64,000 bases of DNA from Ostrinia nubilalis. Taxonomy: Eukaryota; Arthropoda; Insecta; Lepidoptera; Crambidae. Shown piece by piece: positions 44,357-54,473 of this stretch (positions within the stretch are counted from its first letter, which is position 1; each line of letters opens with the position of its first letter). The stretch covers positions 8,184,001-8,248,000 of the forward strand of contig NC_087096.1 in the NCBI RefSeq assembly GCF_963855985.1. Direction: 5' to 3'. Both the position numbers and the translations under genes were made by a program. The notes under the pieces were generated by a model. The model was not told the origin of the DNA and searched no databases. It saw only the letters and a list, made by a program, of their open reading frames with translations.

Positions 44357-45647
44357 TATTCAATTCAATTTATTCATTTAAAGATAACAATGATCCACAT
44401 GGTTAGTAGGGGTACCTAAATGGGTGCCTTATACAACTATGTTAGTAATTTACTTATTATAACATACCACTAATTATCCAACCCGTTCGGTAAGAAGTAG
44501 CCGAAGGAAATGTCGGATAATAGGAGAGTCGTACCTCTCCGCCACGGTCTTCAGGATACTGTTGGGGCTCGCCCGTATCCTACTGAGCAACGAGGCAGTC
44601 TTCTTGCATAGGACAGCAAAGAAGCCGTCAGTATGCGACTGAGCAAACATTTCCGAAGCACTGCAGAAGCGAGGCAAGCCCAACAGCACCCTGAAACCGT
44701 TGTTATATTGGACCCGAAGGACGCCAAGCGATTTCTGCGAGTACGTGGTCCATAGGTTTCCCGTGTATAGACTCTGACAGTATGCTTTAAACAGAGTGAT
44801 CTTGACATGGTCATTACATCGGGCAAACCTGCGAGCCAACATATTACACCTTACTGCCAGCGCCCTTCGTTCCCTCTCGATATCAACATGATCTTTAAGG
44901 TCATCAGTAACGTAGTGTCCGAGATAAATTTAGTGACTCTGTTTAACTTTACCCCATTCAGCAAGAGGTCGGGTACCACGTTTGGACATTTACTGGCGGC
45001 CTTAAATACCATGTATTCGCTCTTCTTCACATTATACAAATAAGCCATGGCATTTAGCATACGCTTCACACACACCCACCATCTTTCTGAGAGCCCCCAT
45101 TGTTGGCGCCAGCAGTACCATATCATCAGCGTAGCTTATGTTGTTGATACAAACACCATCTACCCAGCATCCAATACGCATACTGCTAAGGGCAACAATG
45201 AGGTCATTTACGTATAGGTTGAAAAGCCTGGGAGACGTCAGCCCACCCTGTCTCACCCCGCACTGCAACCCATACTCCTCAGAAAAAACGTTAGCCCATC
45301 TTACGCTGTTAATCTGGTTAGCATACTAATAATGGAATATTTGTGATACTTCTGACGGGACGCCCTGCCTCCTCATCTTATCCCAAAGGATGTCATAAGA
45401 CACAAGATCGAACGCCTTGGAGAGGTCGAGGAAGCATGCGTAAATGGAAGTCCCCTGATCCGTGTAGTACCTGACAGTGTGCTTAAGACTAAGGATGGCG
45501 CTCTCGGTCGACAGTCCAGGCTTAAACCCGAATTGAGCATTATGTGATTTTAAATATTTATCTAGTAGAGAGTCAAGCACACTGTCAAGGACCTTTGCCG
45601 TGATTGTAGCTAGAGAGATCGGTCGGGTATTAGCATGGTCTATCATA
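44357..45647 (-). pseudogene. 5'-truncated LINE fragment: reverse transcriptase to C-terminus
   Basis: Read on the minus strand from 45647. It begins inside the RT domain: FGFKPGLSTESAI, then FLDLSKAFDLVSYDIL, a stop at about 45333, LQCGVRQGGLTSPRLFNLYV and the catalytic NISYADDMVLLAP. Frames shift near 45030 and 44850. It then continues as NMLARRFARCNDHVKI.. to LLLTERVG at 44474. Upstream RT parts and the endonuclease are missing. The RT looks like a CR1/Rex-like LINE, different from the I-group element at 10169. It is inserted in the palindrome's right arm and ends in an AT-rich TTTAAATGAATAAATTGAAT tail. Confidence 0.82.
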
Positions 45648-45929
45648 CAAGGTAGGTATTAAAGTTACTAGTGCTACAGTTCTGGGGACGTTTTGTCCCA
45701 TTGTTCTTTAAGCTTTGTTTTTAAATGAGAAGGTTTTTTATTAGTTTACGAAAAGACGTTTTTTTATTCATTTCTTGTATGTTGACTATTGTGTAAGTCT
45801 AAGTAAGAGTACCTAGGCATATTTTTCAATCAAAATCCTCATTGGTGTAAATATATATTTTTTCTGATTCTGAATAATATTAGGAACGTAAAAAAAATTT
45901 AACTAATGTCCGTATTGTTCCAAATCGAC

Positions 45930-48900
45930 ACCTTCAGGTTCAATTGTCGTATAAACCATTTTGGCCAAATCGAGTTATATATACCATTTTAATCAGAATT
46001 TTTTTCTCTATCGAGCTGTATATTCGAAATATTTAAATTCGCTAAAAAAATGTTTATACGCCCCAAAAAACTATAGCGTAAAAGATAAATAAATACCTTA
46101 TAAACAGTGTAAAAACCGAACGCTTGTTTTTGGTATTTTTGCTAAGATGTATCAACCATACATTTTTTTAAGCCAGGACGTAAAACTCTCTCGTAATTGA
46201 AAATGGTTTTTACGCCTAAAGACATGGCGTTTTATGTCCAGATTCAACGTCGTAAGTCCACGTATTCAATATGGTAATTATCTGTTTCATATTCATATTC
46301 ATTTATTTATTGCATCACATATGTATGTATGTACAGTAAGTAAGTTTTTCTTATTTATAAAGTTAAAGAAAGTTGATTGTTTCTACTTTTAAAGATAATA
46401 ACTAGATATATAAGGTTGCTTTCCAGGTCCAGTACATCCGTGAATAGGGATGATGACCGGGTCATGAAATCGAAACTCTATTTAGTCTGTCAGACAGAGA
46501 ATTAGAAAATTTAGACTCATACTTTAATTTTTCCCATAATCGAAGAATTACTGTATTATATTGAGTTGAAATGTCGCGTGACGTCACTTTTGAGTAAAAA
46601 TTCTACTCAAGCGTGACGTATCGCGCCATTTCAACTCGATGTAGCACTGTTATTATTAAATTATGAAAGAAAATAAAAAATATGAGTCTCATATCGACGG
46701 TCCCTACGTATAAAAACGTATCTGAAAACGGTCAATTTTACAGGAGAGCGGTTTGAAGGTTTAAACATGTGTAGCTCGCGTTCTATTTATCATACATTGA
46801 TGAAATTTGGTATGATAGTTTTATATGAGGTATATTTTATAAAACATGAAGAATTATCAAAAAATAATCACAATAAGTGTATTATTTGTCATTTACTCAC
46901 TTATACAATGGAAAGTTTCTAATTACAAATTACGTAAGTGGTACTTACTAACTTTTACGTCGGAGTAATATATTTGTTTAAATTATTAACTGCCACATAA
47001 GTAGTTGTACACGGGAACAAAGTTCAGCTACTATTGACAGTAACTCTCTGTACGAGTCAACTCGCACATTTTTATTACTAATTAATTTATTGTTAACTTG
47101 CATTTTATTCATGCACTTTGCCCAGCTACGCCTGACCTACATTTGGGACTTTGGTAGTTCTAACATTTTTATAATCAGTGCAATAAAGCATTCGGCAGCT
47201 AATACACGTCTTTCAATAAATCCCATCAGCGGTTGATACGGCGTAGTTGTCTGACATCTTGACATCAGTCTTACTTTGACACCACATCTTCCACTCTCAC
47301 TCTAGGCCCATAGTCCTGCTCGACGAGGCATAACAGCGTCCCGCCTCGTTTCCCAGATAGTTGCATTTTGGAGGCACTCAATGCCTTAAGATTCTTCATT
47401 ATCTAAGGGGTCTTTTGACTGAAGAATACTTGTAGAACCGGTAAATTTTCTTTATCAATAGTGCCGGCCAAGTTTGACAGCATGGCATCGCGTACGAAGA
47501 TCCACATGGCTCTTTTTTGAGTTCGATCTTGTGGAACATTGAATACAACTGGGTACTAAATGGAACCCTTTTCAAGGCATGGATATTTCAAGGTATCGGT
47601 CATGCAGATAGTTTCATCATTACAAGAATATCCTCATAAATAAATAAATAACTTTCACAGCGAGGTGGCTTGCCTGGTCGCCACAGACGGCATTATGGTC
47701 GCCCTAGGCCAGGGACCACATATATTTAAAGGCATCCCTGACACCTTCACTTGACGCCCACACCACTGTCAAAACTAAGGCCCAGATAAAATATCTAAGA
47801 GTTATCCTGTTAATCACCAGTGGCGCCAAGTAGTGAGCGCAAATACGGTGACCTTATGTATATAACCAGTGGCAGCTCGCACTTTTTCCAATCCGTCGCC
47901 GTGCGAATGGAAGACAGCTTGCTTTTTCATGGCTGCTTCCCTAATTTGGAGGTGCGAAAACTCTCATGTCGGAAGGCTATGGAGATACGCTATCTATACT
48001 GGTACCCTCAAAAGCATGATTCTGTCCCATCTAAGGCATCACCCTCATAGGAAAGGGTAACGCTGCCCATCTTCTAAGACCTTAACAGGCCCAGAAAGTC
48101 TACAGGGCTACATCGTCGTCTTTAACGCAGCGTGAAGAACGAGGTGAAAGCTCCGCCATAGGAGGACAGAGAGGCCGTTTGACGTGAGACTCGCTAGACT
48201 GTGCTGTAGTCTAATAGTTGATAAACCACCTCGCCGTGGGCCGTGGCTAAGTTGGGTCGCCGAACCTTATTCGCACTCGTGCTGAAGTTTAAGGTTGCTC
48301 TAGCGATCGCACCATGACTGGGCACGGATCCTTCGAGCCCTACCTGTATTGAGGTGGCTAGGAGCATACGACACACCATATTCTTGCGGGATAGCATAGT
48401 CAAAGCTATGTGGACGGTAACAAAAGTTAGGTGGTAATGAAGCACATCTATCTGAGAAGACAAGGTGCCACAAGAAGCTGCAGTACGATATCGCAACTAC
48501 GAACCAAGTGCGGGTGCATTTTAATTCGCTCCAGGGAAGGTGACAGTATGATTGCCTCCTATCTTCCTTCCTCGGTAATGGCCAGCGTAACGGGGGCGTG
48601 AGGCCGCACGGAAGGCATTGCATAGATAGGCCACCACCACCGTCTGCTGATGGTGAGTGTGTGTACGGAAAAGCTGTGTACTTCCAGTTGCTCTCGTCCC
48701 AACTGTCGCCGTGGAGGTGGGAGATCTTTGTCCGGAATCTCAAAGTTAGCACTTATAGAGAGTGACGGGGCACCAGGGTATTTTTAGTGGGTATACCTCA
48801 TCCTTCTGACGGGTATATGTTTGCAATATCATGTAAGCATTATCATGTAATAGTAGATTCTAAATGCAGTTAATTTAAACTTTTGTTTGTAAGTGTTACC

Positions 48901-50608
48901 TGCTTATCTTTATTTCTGAATGCCTTAATATGCTTAATTAATAAATAAAATAAATTTTACAATTTTTTACTTATATCATGTATTATAAAGTAGTATAGGA
49001 GAAGAACTTGGTTGCGTTGAGTCTAATAAATGACCCTAGATACTTCAGTCGTGTTGTATATCATATTTTATATTGTTTTGTCTTCACTTTTGTGTCCACC
49101 AAATATTGCTAAAATACAATTTCTCAGCGTAAAACACCGTTACTGGCACTAACTTATAGACATAAAACAAACTTTTCCAAAGTAAAACATTTATAGTGGC
49201 AGTTACGGCTAGAAGATTCTTGAATTTTCCGACGTAAAAATAAGTAAGTGCCACCTACTTATAATAGTTACTTTAATTTTCCCGAGTAAAACAACGCAAC
49301 TACGTTATGCCTACAGTTAACTGATAAATTTACCGTTGGTTTAATGTTGACTGAAATAAATTAAGTCAGAAATCATAATAATACCTATTTCCTTCATAAA
49401 TTACGTATCAATTTACTCGATCTGCGCGGATGAAAGTGGCAGTTGCGGGGCTGGGCGCGCGGATTAAGGCGTGCGGTCCAACGTAAAATTTCTTAACTCC
49501 CACTAATGCAATTTTACTGCGGAAATCGTTCTAATTTTGTAGTTGCGGGATTTGTTTTTTGACGTTTTAAGGTTCAATTTGAATAAAAACTGTATTTTTT
49601 TTTAACTGAGCCGAAACTCTTGGGTGCTCTGAAGGTTTTGCAAACAAAAACGGCAAATCACGGAACTGGTAGATACTGAACTATACGTAGGGACCGTCGA
49701 TATTATTTTCTAATTATCTGTTTGACGGACAAATAATTGAAATTTTGTCATCTAGCCTATTGATCTCGACTAAATGTGATGAATTCAAGACTTTTAAACA
49801 AAGAAAACAAGCCATAGTGTGCTCATTTTATACCCTTTTGAGATGTTCTGTAATAGTTTATTACTTTACAAGTACTCCAACTTTTAATTGTTGCCAGTAG
49901 TGGTTACTTTTAGCTGTAATTTAAATTTGGGTTTCTTGTAAAAATATAAATTCCTTAGAGAAATTCTCAAAAAATTACAAATCCTTCTCCTGAGCATACT
50001 GGGGCTCTTCTCTTCATGCAAAATTTATCATAACCAAACGAAATCAATATGCGTCAGCAGAGAACCAGGAAAGCTGTCTTAATGTTTTGCTGTAATTGTA
50101 TTTTTTTGTTCAAAATTTATGGTGGTTAGTTTTGTTTAGAATTATTAGAAATATAAACAGAAACAACAAAAGCCTGGAAATAGTAAACAATACATTATTT
50201 ACATACATAGTTTTAATAATACATTTGAATAAATCACTTTATCAATGGGTATATAAACCAAAAAAAATACATCTAATGGTCTTTAAGCCATCAATTTCAG
50301 TCTCGTGCTTACAAAAAATTCAAATACGACGTAAAGAGTTATTTTTAGGTCAAATATAATGGGTCGTATAAACCGCCGAGTGCCTTTTTCAACGACGTAA
50401 CTCCAAGCTAACTTTAAAACTACTGAAGATGCCCATTTTTTAAATATTTAGACTTTTTCATCACAAAAATTGAAAAATGTTTTCTCTTGGACATTTTTTT
50501 ATAACTTCTCAAATAAAAAAGTTACGAATTTTTTATTAAAAAAAAAATCGTTTTTTGGCTCTCCTGAAAAGTAGGGTTTTGGTTTATACGACAATTGAAC
50601 CTGAAGGT
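45930..50608. mobile_element. inverted-repeat element G, containing element F
   Basis: Ends ACCTTCAGGTTCAATTGTCG.. (45930-45958) and ..CGACAATTGAACCTGAAGGT (50580-50608) are exact complements over about 29 bp. Between the ends and element F the sequence is AT-rich and repeats words such as GCGTAAAA and GACGTAA. No ORF recognised. Element F (46693-49701) sits within it, so G alone would be about 1.7 kb. Confidence 0.65.
46693..49701 (-). mobile_element. inverted-repeat element F, copy 1 (with LINE-like interior)
   Basis: Ends ATCGACGGTCCCTACGTATA and its exact complement bound a 3009-bp element. The segment 47985-49700 is an inverted copy of 61128-62780. In the second copy it leads to a LINE endonuclease ORF; here that ORF is missing. 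The minus strand instead ends near 47640 in a TTATTTATTTATT tail, as a LINE 3' end would. So a LINE with an internal deletion may be embedded. Frames such as 48752-48300 (minus) look like leader sequence rather than protein. Confidence 0.6.
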
Positions 50609-51764
50609 ATCGAAATTCAATAAATTCATTAAAATATTGAATACATTTATTTTTATTTCCAACCCATTCTTTAATAGGTACGTGCTTAGCTAGGAAAATA
50701 ACATAGATAAAATTGGTGTTTAGCTAAACAATTATATTTAAATTTTAGTTTTTAAGTAATTTTAATTTAATGTATTACTATAAAATATATTTCGTCATCA
50801 CCATTAACATAAGATCATTACCATTTTAATAAAATCATTACCATTAGGAAAACGTCATTACCATTTTGTGAAAAAATATTTGGACGCTTGTTACTTCTAA
50901 AATCACGATTGAATCTAAGGGCCTCACACTGATCTAAAAAGCTTATTGCTTAACCTTTCAGTTTAAGCTAGTTTGCACGCATCCCTGTTAAGTTTTTCAA
51001 AAAACGTAAAATAAATCCCGCGGAATAAAATCGGCGGATCTACCCTGCTACTATTATGTATTCTGTGGTAATAGTCACAGTCTCATCTGTGAGAAGCTCT
51101 GTGTGTGAGAATTTGTATTATTTTTAATTTTACCCCCACACATTTTCGCAACTCATGCTTAGAAGTCTTAGAACCACATGGATGATGCATGGATGAGATG
51201 ATGAGAGTTAATTTTTTTTGTGTCTATTTTTCGTTCCACTTTCTTTTAAGTATTTTACGGCCTCGGACTCGGACAAGAGTCTTTCCGGCCTTTTTCTGTA
51301 GCTTTGTAAAGCATCATGCCATCATTGATGTTATAATATTTGTTAGTCTATAGAGCCATGCTGCTTTTACACTGCGCGGAAATTAGCCAAGTCAAGTTAA
51401 TGTGAGTGAACCACAGATATGGATTAAAGTAGATACAGCAAGTTGCTAGTCAAAGCGTGCCATTCCGATATGTCCAAATGGACATACATGGTCGAGTGAT
51501 GTTCATGTAATCCGATTACAACAATCGGATACGATGATTTTACGAGGACAGTAGTACGAACACGGTAGAGAGAAGAAATTATTTACGGATTGAGAATTGT
51601 AATTAACAGCAACGAGTAACAAATATGTAATTAATTAGAATAAAGTAGCAGTAGAAGAATTATAAAACAAGTTAGATCAGTGATCGCGGAAGACAGAGTG
51701 CACTGTATAACGTCGAAATATACAAATCAAGAAGTTAGGTCAGTGATCACAGTATTTTTTTTTT
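50609..51764. other. intergenic, no gene
   Basis: AT-rich. CATTACCATT words repeat at 50790-50870. At 51365-51425 an inverted fragment of the repeat family at 54020-54085 is present (CTGCTTTTACACTGCGCGGA). Nothing coding is seen. AGTTAGATCAGTGATC recurs at 51670 and 51735 as a short direct repeat. Confidence 0.45.
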
Positions 51765-51835
51765 TATGTGATAGGAGGCAAACGAGCAGACGGATCACCT
51801 GATGGTAAGTGATTACCGTCGCCCATAGAATACAC
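51765..51835 (+). repeat. lepidopteran interspersed repeat fragment
   Basis: TGATAGGAGGCAAACGAGCA..CACCTGATGGTAAGTGATTA..GTCGCCCAT is a phrase I know as widely dispersed in moth genomes, usually after a T-run as here (51751-51762). Class (SINE or LINE tail) is uncertain. Confidence 0.6.
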
Positions 51836-51902
51836 TATTACTAGTCTATGTATACGACACCCGAGATTTTGTCGTTTAGAAATATCTTCAAAACTAGGTA
51901 AA

Positions 51903-52614
51903 GCCTGACCAGGAACATAAAAACCCTCGCCATGTTGCGGAAAACTAATGGTACTAATTTCTTTTAATGGCAACAGTTACTGAAAACTTCATTGACATGT
52001 CACCTTGCATGTCAGTCTATTGCTGTCAAAGTGTAAACAAACTTTCTTTTAAATGTGCGCAATTGATTTTGTGAATTAAATTGCTAAAATCTTTTTATAG
52101 TCGTGAAAGAAAAGTGGTTCACAATGTGTTAAAGTATTTATCGAAGAGAAATACTAAGGGTTCGGACAATATTTTCATTGAATAATGTTTCCGACAAAGG
52201 TTGTCAAATTAACTGACATGTTTATCGTATAGTACAGTCCACTATGAAAATTAGCTGTGGTTTGTTTCAAATACCTATTTTAAAGTTTTTTGTCACTAGA
52301 AGTACCGAGTTTGAAGCGTTCATGAGCAGACATTGCAGTTGAATATTCAAGTTCTGAATTTGATTATTGATGAATAATAAAATAAATCCTACTAACTCGA
52401 TTGATGGTTTCATTTAATCTATTTAAACCAGGTTACCTATAATAATATTTTTTCGTTAATTTATGAAAATATCAAATTAGCCCGTAATTATTCTGAATCC
52501 TGATACATAAAGTTAGCCTATTAATTTAACACAGGTACGACTGTACTCAGTGTTGCACTATCAAATGCAATTGACGCGCCTCCGTGCCAGGGTTTTTATG
52601 TTCCTGGTCAGGCT
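51903..52614. repeat. inverted pair CTGACCAGGAACATAAAAAC / GTTTTTATGTTCCTGGTCAG
   Basis: The roughly 28-bp arms at 51903-51933 and 52585-52614 face each other and enclose about 650 bp of AT-rich, non-coding sequence. It may be a MITE-like element or two solo ends. No duplication was resolved. Confidence 0.55.
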
Positions 52615-53104
52615 ATACCTGACTTAGCTTTATGAAAGAAAACGTATTGGAAAAACTACGCATTTTTACATTTATTAAAAATAAAAAGCTTGAGTAAAAT
52701 AGTCTTTATTTTATGAAACTAGGTCATTTACTTACTAGGATATTTAAAAGTATGGAATTAAGTATGAATTACTAGTAGTACTATTTAACATAATGGAATA
52801 ACGATCATTACTTTCATAAACATTAGGCACAACAAAAATATTATTTGCAAATTAATAATGTAGAATTGTAGAATAACGTCTACCGCTACAAAATTATTTT
52901 AATCTACAGTCAGACTAGCTATAAATTTAACAAAATATCAGTTTTATCGGAATTAATTAATTTTTGAATCGAGTCACACGATATCATTCGATGACTTTGC
53001 GAATGCAGTACGATGATACGATTACTTTTACGTTGCGGCAATCACTAAAATTCGCTAAAATGACACTAATGACGTTTAAAAAGTGGCACGCTCGGCTTCA
53101 TACA

Positions 53105-54115
53105 ATTTTTGACACATGTTGTTGCATCTATCCATATCTGTGGAGTGAACATACACCGAACAGTGGGGTTGGGAAGAAAATCATTCATTTTTCATTCCCA
53201 CCCATGAAGCTAAAGATAAAAATGGAGGGCAGAGTTGGAACAAAAACTTGAGTCAAATACCTACTTATATCTATCTCGCTCTCTGCGGCCCTACCTCTCT
53301 TTTTAGTGTGAACTGTAGTATTGCTATCTTCTGATTTAAATCTCCTTGTAAATTCTTCGAAATAGCCAATTCACTAACCAAATCAGAAGTTAAACAAATA
53401 AATAATTAATATTTGAAACTAAGATTACCTAGTTAAATAAAAAATCACAAAATTGTCGGCCATTTAGGCTTAATGTGTTGGCGAATCAGGGAATTACAAT
53501 CCCAATTCCTGGGTAATCGGTACCATGTGGCAACATCGGCCCAATCCGGCCCATCATGGCGGTTGTTTACTATTTTGTTTATTAAGCAGTTAATTTCGTT
53601 TGAGATTGTTTACAGGAAATAATCATTGTTTTATCACAAGAATTGGTGCAAAATTTTGTAGTGCGTGGTTGCGGTAGTACGTGGTGTCCTGGAAGTGACA
53701 TAAGATTCCACGCGTAAGTGTTTATTTCGTGATTTCCGACATTGGATCATTGTAAACATTTTTCACATTTTTTACAGTAATTTCTTCCTAAAACGTTTTA
53801 CCAGTAATTACACTTATCATTTTTAATGATACCTATGTCAAGAAATAAAGATTTTACATTGGTTTCATTGAATTTGAGCAATTTTATATTTTTTGTTTAT
53901 TTAGAAAGAGCGAGTCTGCCCACAGAGAGCGAGATAGTGATACTTAGTTTGTGCTTCAAGTAGGTATTCGGAGTGTGGCCTCCATTTTTATCTGTAGCTT
54001 CATGTTCCCACCCCATTGTTCGGTGTGTGTTCACATTCACTTGACTTGGCTAATTTCCGCGCAGTGTAAAAGCAGCACCAGACTGCATCGCGCTCTAATC
54101 CATATCTGTGGCATC
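53105..54115. repeat. inverted-repeat element around the MBOAT promoter region
   Basis: 53105-53290 and 53905-54115 are inverted copies. Shared pieces include CCATATCTGTGG, CACCGAACARTGGGG, ATGAAGCTAMAGATAAAAAT and ATCTCGCTCTCTG. The right arm also carries TTCACTTGACTTGGCTAATT..CGCGCAGTGTAAAAGCAGC, which recurs at 34549 and 51365. The loop (53300-53900) has a GC-richer patch near 53500-53580 and a possible donor GCGTAAGTG at about 53714. Confidence 0.65.
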
Positions 54116-54473
54116 GCGGCATCGTGTTCGTCGTGTTCGTCGTGCCCATAGCTGTCAAATGTGTGTGTCACTCTAATTGTCAGTTAGATGTCAGTGTGTG
54201 TACTTTTTTCGTTGATGATGGTGTTGTTGACAAACTGAGAAAAAATTTACTAATTTAATTTTAGGATTCTTTTGTGCAATAACCTTCTGAGTTCATATCA
54301 GCACTTAGATTGTGTGTATGCGTTTTTTAATATTAGTATGAACTTTTGTGATTCAATGTTTTGTGAATCTCGTTTTCATTGTTTCAGATAAACGAGAGAA
54401 AGTAGTTATAACAATAAACAGGCGAGGAGTGGCCAAAGAAAAGTCTTAAACGTTGCGTCGATCAACGTTCAGA

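Larger units (their letters stand above)
42797..45709. mobile_element. palindromic element with minisatellite arms, split by a LINE fragment
   Basis: The left arm starts AAAGAACAATGGGACAAAAC (42797). Its complement closes the element at 45648-45709 and 44030-44356. The right arm is split by a LINE fragment (44357-45647), and about 20 bp were lost at the insertion. The arms contain arrays of a CTGCGACAACTCGACCC unit. A second inverted pair lies inside (43371-43443 with 43613-43686). A MITE is inserted at 43801-44093. No transposase was recognised. Confidence 0.75.

Noticed and set aside
48194..48496. protein-coding gene in element F copy 1
   Set aside because: Overlapping frames on the same strand without domains; the region matches the untranslated part of the second copy.
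46693..49701. DIRS-like element (inverted terminal repeats with RT)
   Set aside because: No tyrosine recombinase or RT was found; the only protein domain, in the second copy, is a LINE-type endonuclease.
42700..50880. CATTACCAT words at both positions as ends of one 8-kb element
   Set aside because: They are in direct, not inverted, orientation and irregular; more likely two simple repeats.
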